Shown here piece after piece: positions 33,980-45,286 of a DNA stretch of 64,000 bases. The notes beneath the pieces are model-generated. The model was given only the letters and a program-made list of their open reading frames with translations. It searched no databases and was not told the origin of the DNA. Position 1 is the first letter of the stretch, and each line of letters begins with the position of its first letter. The DNA is from Pseudorasbora parva (Eukaryota > Chordata > Actinopteri > Cypriniformes > Gobionidae), in assembly GCF_024679245.1 (NCBI RefSeq), contig NC_090187.1, positions 22,144,995 to 22,208,994 of the forward strand. Direction: 5' to 3'. Both the position numbers and the translations under genes were made by a program.

Positions 33980-35210
33980 TCATTCCTAGGCAGCACAGAG
34001 AAAATCTATGAATAGAGCTGAAGGCAAAAATAAAATGAAGACACTGGGATACAAAAGAAAAACAATCTCAAGTTTGTCTTTGGACTTTTCTCTGATAATT
34101 GCATTGTATAAATCATTGCATTTACAGAGTTCCATTACCACAAAGAATAGTTTGTTGTCTTGGTGAAATTCTCTTGCTGAATAGCATGAAAAAAAAGCAT
34201 GAATAGCATCAGCTCCCTAATTGCGTAATTCAAATGGAGGAACTGAATAAGGGTCCATGAGAATGTAGTCTATAAAGAACTGCATAATCAGAGCATTTGT
34301 CCCTTTGCAACTTGTCTTCTATAAGCAGGTATGGACGGGGAGCAGAGAGCCATGCTACAATCTGTATTTTTCTGTCTGACTTTTTTGCTAGTCATTTGAA
34401 TAGCCACTCTAATAGATTCCTGATGAACTGAAAATCAAATTCAGAAGTGGACAGTGTCTGTGAAAACATCTAAACTGGCAGCGGCAATCACACCTGGCTA
34501 AGGCAGGTAATTTCATGGGTTATCATTTCCTTTGATCCTGCCTGGTTGTCTATATTTGATCTTTTCTCATTACGGGTAGCACAGAGTCACCTGTTTAATG
34601 ATGTATCGGCCTGTTAGGGGGCAACTCAAGAACGGACTGTACAAAATTGATTGAATGAATACTGTATAATATCTACTTTCAAAATAAGGCCTCCTGTGTA
34701 GAGATTCAGTACAAAATGTTCTCTTTCACAGTCCAAAAACAAGTCAGAAATACAATTTAACTCAAGTGGCTTGAATGTAAAAGGTATTTATAGTTTTTTA
34801 AGTGGTAAAAGAGTCATTTCTAAAATAATAAACATTTTCTTTGAACTTATGATCTTACCTGGCTCTGAAAAAAAAGTATGAGTAGTAAGAATAGTATATG
34901 TGAAATGCAGCTTGTTATTTTTTCAGATTATGGGACAATAGTTGATGATAAGTGAGTTCCATTATGACTGTGCAGTCATTGGAGCATTCTCAACTAATTT
35001 CTTTAAAATGCACATTCTTTCAGTACATAGTGAGACATTGAATTATCCTCAACCGATTATATTGACAGAATCCAAATTCATTCATTCATTTCGTTGACTT
35101 CTTCAACATAGTAAAATTTATGCTAAAGTATTTATGAAAAACATTGCTTTTTTATTACACGGCTCTGTGAAATACTTGATTCTGATTGGTCAATCACGCA
35201 TTCCAGCGGT
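33980..35210. other. No gene recognised
   Basis: The end of this stretch (TCTGATTGGTCAATCACG near 35180) resembles a common fish repeat, but its boundaries cannot be set. Confidence 0.35.
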
Positions 35211-35400
35211 ACACTGTAAAAAATAAAATAAAATAAAAAAAAAAAAATCTGTAAAAAAACGGTTATTTTCTGACAGCAGGGGGCCAGAAAAAGTCTGTTA
35301 AAAACAGAAAAAATACTGTCAGGAAAAAAAAAAACAGCTAAACTGTAAAAAAACCTGTAATTTCTTATCCTATAATTACAGTTTATTACTGTTATTCTAC
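35211..35400. repeat. CACTGTAAAAAA-type repeat end
   Basis: The sequence starts CACTGTAAAAAATAAAATAA and continues with tandem CTGTAAAAAA-like words. Similar words (CTGTAAAAATACAG) return at 38490-38700, where CACTGTATAATG occurs at 38639. The two may be ends of one CACTG-type transposon broken by copy B at 36451, but this is uncertain. Confidence 0.45.
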
Positions 35401-35512
35401 ACAAAAATCTCCTTAAAATACCATGAAATATTTGACTTTTAACAGACTTTAATTGTTAAAATACATTTATACACCTCTAAAACACAGAAAAATTATCTTT
35501 AAAGAATGATAA

Positions 35513-35552
35513 AAAAAGTTTAAGTACAGATAATTACATGTACGTGTGTATG

Positions 35553-35643
<91 letters not shown>

Positions 35644-35683
35644 ATATACATACTGTTTTCATAACAGTACTTAAACTTTTTAT
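35513..35683. repeat. (TA)n microsatellite inside an inverted repeat
   Basis: A TA run (about 35554-35632) is flanked by AAAAAGTTTAAGTACAG (35514) and its near-perfect complement CAGTACTTAAACTTTTT (about 35665). Confidence 0.85.
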
Positions 35684-36450
35684 ACTGTTAAACTGCAAAA
35701 ATGAATATGATTTGTTTTACTAAAACAAACAAAACCTATAATCCTTTTTGTTTTGTTTAATTTGTTATCTGCAAATACTGTACATTCTGTGATGAACTTT
35801 TAACAAAGCACTTAACAGCGTTTTCTCCACTGTTAAAACTAACACATTTTTCCATATGCAGTCTTTACAGTGAGAATCGACCCTAGTTGATGGACCCCAT
35901 TGAGTTCGGTAGTATGGAGAAAAAATAAATATTCTAAAAAATACCAAAGAATTCCGATGGGACGATGGGAATGGCCTGATCATCCCAATGATGTATAAGG
36001 CAAATCTGCAAGCTCGGGTGGTTCTAGCAATGTGGTCTGTGAAGTTTAACTGATATATTATAACAAAAGGCAGGGCTGGCTGAAATCACTTCCGTCTCGG
36101 TGAGGTTGAGTTGAAGGTAAAGGTCATCCAGGTGAAGGTCGGAAATTTCCATCAAGCAGGCTAAAATGCGAGCAGCTACCGGCTGATCATCCGCTGGAAT
36201 GAAAGGTAGAGAGATGTGTCAGAATAGCAGTGATAAGAAGTGCCATATTTCTGAATGATTCTAGTTACAATTACAACAAAAATACTGTACAAAACAGCTG
36301 CATGATAAGATGCTAATTTATTGAATGAGAAGAACAGTGCACTTATTCCTCACCTGCATTGCAATGCTCATCTGAAATCACACACACAAAACATAAATAT
36401 ATAATACAAATAAAAAAAATAAAGTTACATGAATTCAAACATGCCAGCGT

Positions 36451-37555
36451 GCACTGAAAAATGACTTTGTGGTATGGTAAAATCTATTACATTAATTCAT
36501 GTAATTATTACATTGTAAAATCAAGTTTAAGTTGGAACTATATATCTTAAGTAAAATGTACACAGTCTATTCATGTAATAAATTAACTGAGAAAAAAGAG
36601 TACATTTTATCATATATTTACAAATAATATTTAATGTTTTATAGTCACAGCACATTCACCTAAAATATAAAGTAAATTTTAATCTGAAAAGCAAAGTGCA
36701 TTTGAAAATGCGCACAGATTTTTCGCAAAGATCCAACTTGTTCAGTGGTGGCAGAGACGGTCATTTTGGGATGTTGCTTTTATGTGGCTGACTTATTCTC
36801 AATAAGTTTTGACTTTTCACTGAACTTGAGTTTTAATCACAATAACGGTAGCCAACACTACATAAGTTCTTATTGAGAATTAATCAAGTTTTTTTTTAAT
36901 GTCACCATTATGGCGATTAGTGTTTTCTTTATTTGGGCAGTTTGGCGACTTTTTAACATTAGTGTTTCACTCACTGCTGAGACTGAGTTTGCTATGGCAA
37001 GAAAAGCAGAGAAAACATGATCAGATGCTTTTGGCCGCTTGATGATAAGAATATGATCATTGTGTAGTGGCTTAAGTCACCAATCTTATAGGTGAATATG
37101 AGCAATATACTATTAACCTTGTTTTATTCTAGAAAAGATCCAGCACAGTTTTAACCAGAAAAGTTGAATACATTTTATAACAGACTACACTAAGCACTTT
37201 GAACACCTGCAAGCTTTTCTCACACACAGATATCAAGATTCAGCCTAAGAATCTCAACAATGGTGACATGCTTCATGCCACAATGCATTCTGGGTGCGTC
37301 ATGCAAAACTAAGAAATATCAGCAATATTCACATGGGTTTTGTAATTGGATGCAATGGTAATCTGAGTGAAAGTTACAATCTATAGATGAGTATTGCCAG
37401 TGCAATTTACTTGTGTATTTTACATAAAAAATAAGTGGTTCTAGTAAGTAAATATTACTTAGAATAGCCCGAGTAAAGATTACAAGCACTTTCTGTGTGG
37501 AAAAAGTTTCCTAGCTTTTTTTAAGTAAATGTCACTCCAAATTTTTTCAGTGTGT
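36451..37555 (+). mobile_element. CACTG-ended DNA transposon, copy B
   Basis: The ends GCACTGAAAAATGAC and AAATTTTTTCAGTG are inverted and the unit is about 1.1 kb. It is the uninterrupted relative of copy A in opposite orientation. No coding region is recognised. The CACTG ends resemble Chapaev- or CACTA-type elements, but the superfamily is not settled from what I can see. Confidence 0.65.
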
Positions 37556-38704
37556 TTTACTGAGACAATGCAAAACCTGAACCTACTGTGCTCTAAGCAA
37601 AACTAAATTTATAGTATTTATAATTAAAGTTAAAATTATATTACTTCGCCTTAGCGGCATCATTTTGATATCAAGGGGTGTACCGTTAACTCTTCAATCA
37701 TCTGGATCGACGCAATTTTCATAACCAACTAATATTATCTAATATTCAATGACAATTTCCTCAGGGCATTCAAAAAATGTGTATATTAATTAATTTAAAG
37801 ATTATTATATGCATACTGTGCAGTTTTGTAAGCTGATGCATTCAGAATAACTAAATGCAATTTATGATGTTGGTATTTTAGTCTCATCTGCTTTCCTGTA
37901 ACCTAAGCCTATAGTTTACATTTTCAAAAGAGACTGAGATAACGTTCATGGCGGTAAAGTATACTACCACATAAGTTTCAAACTTTATAACGTGAGCCAA
38001 GTTAATCTTGTTTAAAACAGATGGAAAATTGAAAGGCCTGCTGCGATGTTCAGTGTTTTACTCGCAACGCCAGTTATGTGACTGAACACCGATTAGAAAT
38101 GCTAACAATAGCTTTAAAAAAAATGAACACAAATGTGCAGCCACACGATATCATAAAATAAGACTCTTACCTCAGCCAGTGATCGGTTTGAAATGATGGC
38201 CGCTTACTCCTTGTCAAAAATCGCTGTAACGCGAGACATTCTTGCTGAAAAACACATAAAATGTAAATGAATAATAGATGTGGTTAGGAAAATTTAGGGG
38301 AGAAGTAGGCAGTGCAAAAAAACAACAGTTTTTTATAAGTTACAATAGTTGAAAACCTACAAATATTATTTAGCCTAAAAACCCCGCTTTAACAAGCACG
38401 TTACCTTGTTAATGTTTTAAAAAAGACAATAAACATTAAAAATGTTGAATGACTGCTGATTTCTTACATTAATTTCCTTTTTCCTATTTTTACAGAAAAA
38501 AATCTGTAAAAATACAAAATTACATAATCAAACTTATGTAAAAATACAGAAAATTCCTCTTAAAAAACGGAAATTTCATGTAATACTAAAATACAAGCAA
38601 TTAAAACAACCGGTTGTCTGTAAAACAACAGGTATTTCACTGTATAATGAAAAACAGCAAAATCCTGTAAAAATACAGATCATTAACTGTAAAATGATTA
38701 TTTT
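37556..38704. other. AT-rich sequence with CTGTAAAAATACAG-type repeats
   Basis: No gene is seen. From about 38490 the sequence is dominated by short CTGTAAAA/TTTTACAG words. Confidence 0.4.
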
Positions 38705-38710
38705 TTATAT

Positions 38711-39474
38711 TAAACTATGTTATTCCCTTAACTTAAACAAGTTGATACATACCTCTCTCGTCTCAGTGCGTGCACTTAATCTCTCTGACGGGCAGTGACG
38801 ATCTGATAGCATTTAGCTTAGCCCACTAAGGCCAGTTCATTCACTATGGTACCAAACAGAGATCAAGTTAGAAGTACCAAACACCTCCACGTTTTCCCTA
38901 TTTAAATACAGTTACACGAGTAGTTGAATGATCAAGTATGGTGACAAAATAAAACGTGGTGCATTTCTAATCGGATTAAAAAGGAGAACTATAATGTATG
39001 GCGGAATAGCACTTCTGAGAGTACTTCGGCTCGGCGCAGTAAAAAGTCCCGGCCGAAACATCTTCCCTCACATCTCCCTATTGACAGAAATGAGAGAGTG
39101 AGGGGGAGGTGTGAGGAAAGATGTTTCGGCCGAGACTTTTTACTGCGCCGAGCCGAAGTACTCTCAGAAGTGCTATTCCGCCATACATTATAGTTCTCCT
39201 TTTAATCCAATTAGAGAAGTACCACGTTTTATTTTGTCACCATACTTGATCGTTCAACTATTCGTGTAACTGTATTTAAATAGGGAAAAGATGGAGGTGT
39301 TTGGTACTTCTAACTTGATCTCTGTTTGGTACCATAGTGAATGAACTGGGCCTAGTGGGCTAAGCTAAATGCTATCAGATCATCACCGCGCGTCAGAGAA
39401 ATTAAGTGCACGCACTGAGACGAGAGAGGTATGTATCAACTCATTTTAGTTAAGGGAATAACATAGTTTAATAT
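38711..39474. mobile_element. Large palindromic MITE (about 360-bp arms)
   Basis: The left arm (38711-39067) and right arm (39115-39474) are near-perfect inverted copies, with landmarks TGTTATTCCCTTAACT, GCATTTAGCTTAGCCCACTA and GAGTACTTCGGCTCGGCGCA against their complements, around a loop of about 47 bp. The right end continues to AAGTAACCCTTTAA (about 39500), a TTAA-style terminus. The left terminus is missing and runs into the CTGTAAAA repeat. No coding region is present. Confidence 0.85.
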
Positions 39475-40128
39475 GAAAAAGCGGTGAAGTAACCCTTTAA
39501 GCACCACAATAGAAGACTTCAGCATACATTTCAACATTTATAGTAAAAACAAATCTTTTCAGCATTGGATAGAATCAGATGACACCACTGACTCCCCATT
39601 TAAAACAAAAAAAACAAAAACTTAACTCTGAAGAACAAGCAACCACCATGAGACACAAAGAGCTTACGGAATGTTAACATAACAAAATAGAAGAGGACTG
39701 CTACATTTTTGTTCCGAAGATAAACAGAGGTTTTAAGGGTGTTGGATGACATTAGGGTTAGTAATTAATGACATCATTTTTTATTTTTGGGTGAACTAAC
39801 TCTTTAAATTTATCACATTAATTACTCACCCTCATGTCATTCCCGTGAGACATTCGTTCATATTTAAAACACAAATGATGTAATTATTTTATTAAATCTG
39901 AGAACTTTTCCAGAATCCCAGAAAGGTTGTAAAGAGATTCTTAAAATAGTCCATGTGAGTACAGTGGTTCAACCTTAATGTTATTAAACAATGCAAATAT
40001 GTTTTGAGAGCAAAAAACAAAACAACAATAACAACTTTATTCAACAATCTCTTCTCTTCTGTGCAACTCTCCTACACGATTCATGTGTATGTTGTGCTCA
40101 GCCAATAGTGTGTCGGCATTCTGCTGTA

Positions 40129-41720
40129 CAGTCCCTGACAAAAGTATTGTCGCTTGTGTACAAATTGACCTAAAGTGCTGCTGAAATATATTTCTAGTCA
40201 AGATTTTTTTACAAGAAATGACTCATTTTAATCCCACCAGCTTTTGTGATAATGTTTCAGTGAAAAACTAAACTTTCAAAAAGTATTCTAACATTCACAG
40301 CTTGGTAAAGCCCACTGAGTCAATTTTTGCAAAGACATAAGTGTTGTCACCTTGTCATATGAGCTTCACCTGTGACTAATAATGGATCAATTAGGTCTCA
40401 AGTGTGTATAAAAAGAACCCCAGTACACTAGACTGTCACATCGTCACATCACATCAACTGCAACTAGACCTCTGCAAACATGCCTAAGATTCACCCTGAG
40501 ACTAAAGTTTTGATTATCAAGAGGCTGAAGACCAGATCCACTGCTGATGTGGCAGACACCTTCAATGTGTCTCAGCGTCAAGTACAGAGGATAAAAAAAG
40601 ATTTGAAGAGACTGGAGACGTTTTTGACAAGCTCAGGTCAGGCAGACCCCGCAAGACAACTGCTCGAGAGGACCGTTTGTTGGCTTGAAAATCCAAGGCC
40701 AGCCCATTTTCCACTGCAGCAGAGCTCCACGAGACCTGGTCACCTGAAGTCCCTGTGTCAACCAGAACAGTTTGTCGGATTCTGTCTCGAAATGGCCTCC
40801 ATGGTCAAATCAGTGCCCAGAAGCCAGCACTAAACAAAAGACAATTGAAAAACCTAAAAGTTTTTCAGATGAATCTTCTGTTGAATTACACCACAGTTGC
40901 CGCAAATATTGCAGGAGACCTACTGGTGCCCGAATGGATCCGAGATTCACCCAGAAAACAGTGAAGTTTGGTGGCTGAAAAATCATGGTCTGGGGTTACA
41001 TCCAGTATGGGGGTGTGCAAGAGATCTGCAGGGTGGAAGGCAACATCAATAGTCTAAAATACCAAGAAATCTTAGCTACCTCTTATATTCCCAACCATAA
41101 AAGAGGCCAAATTCTGCAGCAGGACGGTGCTCCATCGCATACTTCCATCTCCACATCAAAGTTCCTCAAGGCGAAGAAGATCAAGATGCTCCAGGACTGG
41201 CCAGCCCAGTCACCAGACATGAACATAATTGAGCATATGTGGGATAGGATGAAAGAGGACGCATGGAAGACGAAACCAAAGAATATTGATGAACTCTGGG
41301 AGGCATGCAAGACTGCTTTCTTAGCTTTTCCTGATGACTTCATCAATAAATTGTATGAATCCTTGCCAAAACACATGGATGCAGTCCTTCAAGCTCATGG
41401 AAGTCATACAAGATATTAAATTTGAATCTCACAGCACCACAACTTAATTTGCTGACACATTTTTGTATTTGCAGTAAATTTGTTAAATTTCTGGATAGGC
41501 GACAAAACTTTTGTCTTGCCAAAATTTGTCCTTTCTGTTTTGATTAAATGATAAATATTTATTCTGTGAAAATTATTTATTTCAGTGCATTAAACATCAT
41601 TTGGGAGGGTTTTAGCTTTTCATATGAGCTATTTCTGACACCAATTAATTAATTAAAAGTCAGGTTAATATCAGGTATTTCTAGAAAATAGATAAGCGAC
41701 AAGACTTTTGTCAGGGACTG
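40129..41720 (+). mobile_element. Tc1-like transposon with verified TA target
   Basis: The inverted ends CAGTCCCTGACAAAAGT (40129) and ACTTTTGTCAGGGACTG (ending 41720) are flanked by TA at 40127-40128 and 41721-41722. The uninterrupted paralogue at about 61297-61312 (TTCTGCTGTAGAACC) gives the empty site. Confidence 0.9.
40480..41419 (+). pseudogene. Tc1-like transposase, broken
   Basis: The start at 40480 gives MPKIHPETKVLIIKRLKTRS and a helix-turn-helix (TADVADTFNVSQRQVQRIKK). A frameshift after about residue 60 moves the reading. The catalytic DESSVEL segment lies in another frame (40772-40976), which ends at a stop codon at 40977-40979. The C-terminal part (40985-41419) contains MVWGYIQYGGV, LQQDGAPSHTS and SPDMNIIEHMWDRMK, and runs to a normal-looking end. 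Between the second Asp (QQD) and the Glu (IIE) I count 35 residues, one more than the usual 34. The intact product would be about 340 residues. Confidence 0.85.
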
Positions 41721-41834
41721 TAGAAGCCGGAAGCGCTGCACGGTGTGAATAGCCCAACAATGTGAATATCATAAGAGAGACAGGGAAGTGAAGACCTTTT
41801 AGAATAAAGTCTGTATTTTTGTTTTGCACAACAA

Positions 41835-41835
<1 letters not shown>

Positions 41836-41900
<65 letters not shown>
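41836..41900. repeat. (TA)n microsatellite
   Basis: About 32 TA units end exactly at the hAT-like terminus TAGGGCCGGGACTTT. Confidence 0.95.
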
Positions 41901-41903
<3 letters not shown>

Positions 41904-41914
41904 GGCCGGGACTT

Positions 41915-42030
41915 TAAATTTTTTATTTTATTTTTATTCCGTAATTAATTAACGCGTTAAAGTCACGTAATTAATTAATCTTAATTAACGCGTTAATTAA
42001 TTACGGAATAAAAATAAAATAAAAAATTTA
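41915..42030. repeat. Perfect 46-bp inverted repeat
   Basis: 41915-41960 and 41985-42030 are exact reverse complements over 46 bp with a 24-bp loop, containing the AACGCGTTAA words. Confidence 0.9.
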
Positions 42031-42141
42031 ACCACACTTATTTTTGCACCGCGGAACGTTTTTCAATGAATGAGTTTCGATGGACCGATTATACTGGAAC
42101 ACCAACTAGCGCTCCGGAGTCACGACAACAACAAACGATGA

Positions 42142-42363
42142 GTGAACATGAACGAAGAAGCTGATGAGGCCGCTTTGCTTGGCCCCGTGGATGGGAAATT
42201 TTGTTTTAAAAAACGAAAGAATGGAAGCGTCGTCAAGAGCATGGTTGTGTGCAAGCTATACAACAAGGAATTTGCGTATCACCGCAGCACATCGAGCCTC
42301 AAATATCACAAATATGCTTTTGCTAAACTTAATGGCAAACATTGCGCTGGTCTGCTGGACTGA
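42142..42363 (+). pseudogene. BED zinc-finger fragment of a hAT transposase
   Basis: The 73-codon frame contains GSVVKSMVVCKLYNKEFAYH and RSTSSLKYH. BED fingers need C-X2-C and later H-X(3-5)-H or C. Here the second Cys of the C-X2-C pair is Tyr (CKLY), so the finger is probably dead. The frame ends at 42363 before any hAT catalytic region. BED fingers bind transposon ends. Confidence 0.6.
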
Positions 42364-42538
42364 AATAAATAAACAATATTTTGTTGATTAAGCTAATGTA
42401 TTCAGTCATTATTCAATGGTATACTAAAAATCCATGTGAAAAATTACTTCTCATTGTTCTCAGGTCAAATATTTAAATGCAATTAAAATGCGATTAATTT
42501 CGATTAATTAATTACAAAGCCTCTAATTAATTAGATTA

Positions 42539-42548
<10 letters not shown>

Positions 42549-42580
<32 letters not shown>
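42549..42580. repeat. (TA)n microsatellite
   Basis: A short TA run abuts the right side of the hAT-like relic. Confidence 0.9.
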
Positions 42581-43626
42581 CCTTTCATGCCATTGGAATG
42601 ATTTATTGAAATGTGTTTCATAACCAAATTATGCAGAGGCACACTCATATTGTCGATCCTCTTTCCTCAAAAGGGAACAATATTGCACTCACATACTGTC
42701 CTGTACTTTTATTTTAGTTTAGGATAGGTTTATTTTAGCTGAGCTATGCAGACAGTGTCTTGTAAACACAGTATAAACAATGACGCTTATTTTGTCATTT
42801 TGCTGCATTTACCATTATTGTTGTGGTTCTTGAAAAAAATATCTCCTTAATTACAGTTCTTTACGCAAGATTATAGAAGCTAGTATATCTATTATTGGAT
42901 CTAGGTGTTGTCAGAAAAAGGTGTGTGACAAAGGACATGATCCCTTGTTTGCACATTTGAGCCAATGGATGGTGACGTATCAGGCTCCAGCTGCTTTTGA
43001 CATGTGAGGTAAATGAACAACAAGCAGTTACAGTTTTATTTTTTTGTCCTTTCTTTTTCAGCAGAAAATGAAAATTTTCGAGGATGGGAAACAGGGATGT
43101 GTTATAAATTTGTCTCCTAGGTAGTGCACCAGCTGTTCCTTTTCCTTGACTGCGGCACTTGATAACTTGGCTGCATCTAAACTGATTAGCTCGGTTTGAA
43201 CACTTGTTCTGTACTGCTTCATCCTTATAAGTGTCAGACTTATTATGGAGAAGAGAAAGAGAGAAAAACAGCGGAGACAATGAGCCGGTGGTGCAGATGG
43301 TTGTCTGACCCACTGGAAGCCCGGGCATCCACAGATGAGATGAGTGTTTGTGCTCAGGTCCTTTAATTGGTTATTAGAGTCAAACTGCACCCGATGCGGC
43401 CTCATGCTGTCATAAAGGAGGAGATAGAGAGAATGAGCAAGGAATGAAGGAAGACGGCAACTCTGAATCTTCATTATAGCTTATTACAACATAAATGGGA
43501 AGGATAGATAGATAGATTAAATTAAATAGATTAGATAGATGTTTTTATTTTATTTATTTATTTTATGCATTCAAGGTCAACGCTGTGCATTGTTTCATTA
43601 ACAGACCATTTTTTCTATTGGATATA
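42581..43626. other. No gene recognised
   Basis: A minus-strand open frame at 42861-43328 (155 codons) has no recognisable domain and unconvincing composition. GATA repeats occur near 43504-43520. Confidence 0.35.
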
Positions 43627-43630
43627 TTAA

Positions 43631-45282
43631 AGGGGTCATGAATTGAGAAATCAACTTTCCCTTGAGCTTTTGATATATAAAAGATCATGGAAATATAAGA
43701 ATATATTGTAAATGTCAGGGCTGAAAACTTCCTTGTAAGTCAAAGAAAAGCTTTTATTGAGAGCTGACTCAGCAAATGATTGATCTGCAAATGTGCGTCC
43801 CCGTGACATCAGAGTGTAGTGCAATGGCACTTCAAAACCAATGCCTAATTTTGTAGCCTCAACCACTGACTTGTGCATGTCATGCTTTTTTTTCAACCTT
43901 GAACGGCGTTCAAACCCGTGACTTTCCATCCGTGAATTTATTAGATTGACGTATTCCCAGTTACGAGTTCCGGTGTCACATACACTCTTAAAAATAAAGG
44001 TTCTAAAATGGTTCTTTGGCAGGGTGTATGGTTCCACGAAGAACCTTTAATATCCAAAGAACTTTACATTGCACAAAAGGTTCTTTGTAGTACAAAAAGG
44101 TTCTTTAGACTATTTAATGGTTAGAAAAAAAATTCTTTAAAGAACCTTTCACAAAAAGGTTCTTTGGGGAACCAAAAATGGTTCTTCTATGGCATCACTG
44201 TGAAACCCCATTTTTGGTTCTTCCTGGCACCTTTATTTTCAAGAGTGCAGCCCGTAAAACAACAATGCCAGCCCCTATGGATCCTGTGTTTGTGGAAGTT
44301 ATACATTAAAAACCAAATCCTTTATTAAAATAAGGTATTGCTCTTACGTTATTTATCAGCAAATGTTATGCATTATCAGCAGTTTTTCTAGCGTTAGCTA
44401 GTTTTCAGTTTTTATTGACTGCAAGAATAAATGAATACCAAATTAATTTCCAAGTATACAAATAATGTAAAATAAAAGGTACAACAGCTTCTCTTACCTT
44501 ACGTGCCATTTTTTTTTCCTCCTTTCCCCTCAAATAAGCAAAGAGTAAGCACCTTTGGCAATAGAAATTATTGTAAATGAGCATAATCCCTGATATGATC
44601 TGACATGCTTTGTTTAAATCTTGCTCCCACAATTCCTTGCACTCTGGCAGTTTGGTGTAACTTTGACTGGAACGCTACAAAGTTGTGAGTAGTGGTTTGA
44701 AGTCGTAACTTTTGACCTCAACAACCTGCCTGGAATGCAGCATAAGAGACTGGATTTGCAGACAGGATTAAATTAAAAAACAATGCTGTGGCTTCTAGAT
44801 CTGACAGAAAAGGTGCAACACAATTATGTGAGTAAATATTTTTTCAAAAGATGTGATACTATTGCATTGTTACGTTTGATATCTACTGATTATATACGTG
44901 TCTACTACACATAACTTCCATGCTGTCACAGGCTAGAGTATCCTTTGTATTTCGGACATATTTTGCAAGCCCTGTTGGCGAATCATTTCGTTTGCCATTT
45001 CTCCACATTGTTAGATTTCAAAACAATTCCTCACATGTAACGACTGGGGAGCCGAAGCTCATTATAATATGCAAAACTTTTATCCAATCGTAGCAGTGGG
45101 CCCATAAATACGTTAAAAAAAATAAAAGTTCATAAAAGCATTTTAAAAGCTAAAATCAAAACCAGGGTAGAAAATAGCCTATTACTTATTCATTAGAATG
45201 TTTCTGAATGTAAAAACCGTGCAAATGTCGTAAGGTAAACTCAGACAGCGGTATACATTAAAAACAACAGTTCATGACCCCA
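43631..45282 (+). mobile_element. TTAA-flanked DNA transposon, copy 2
   Basis: The inverted ends AGGGGTCATGAA (43631) and TTCATGACCCC (ending about 45282) are flanked by TTAA at 43627-43630 and 45283-45286. The first about 120 bp matches copies 1 and 3. The inner part is more diverged and includes a nested MITE. No coding frame of the THAP exon survives clearly. Confidence 0.75.
43983..44247. mobile_element. 265-bp palindromic MITE (CACTCTTAAAAATAAAGG ends)
   Basis: The inverted ends CACTCTTAAAAATAAAGG and CCTTTATTTTCAAGAGTG enclose repeated AGGTTCTTT/AAGAACCTT words. It sits inside TTAA copy 2. A target duplication was not evident. Confidence 0.75.
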
Positions 45283-45286
45283 TTAA

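Larger units (their letters stand above)
39700..41833 (+). repeat. Interspersed repeat copy, split by a Tc1-like element
   Basis: The sequence 39700-40128 plus 41721-41833 aligns with 60612-61437 (AGATAAACAGAGG..., GCTCAGCCAATAGTGTG, then AGCGCTGCACGGTGTGAATA on the other side of the insertion). The family itself is unnamed here. Confidence 0.75.
41901..42548 (+). mobile_element. hAT-like relic with BED-finger fragment
   Basis: The left end TAGGGCCGGGACTTTAA is typical of a fish hAT family with AACGCGTTAA-rich ends. The right end region (GATTAATTAATTACAAAGCC, near 42500) is also typical, but the last bases are replaced by a second TA microsatellite. Most of the transposase is missing. Confidence 0.65.

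Noticed and set aside
42861..43474. Minus-strand frames of 155 and 138 codons
   Set aside because: No recognised domain, overlapping frames of similar length, and no splice or homology evidence for a host gene.
43983..44247. hAT assignment for the CACTCTTAAAAATAAAGG MITE
   Set aside because: No 8-bp duplication could be seen at its borders.
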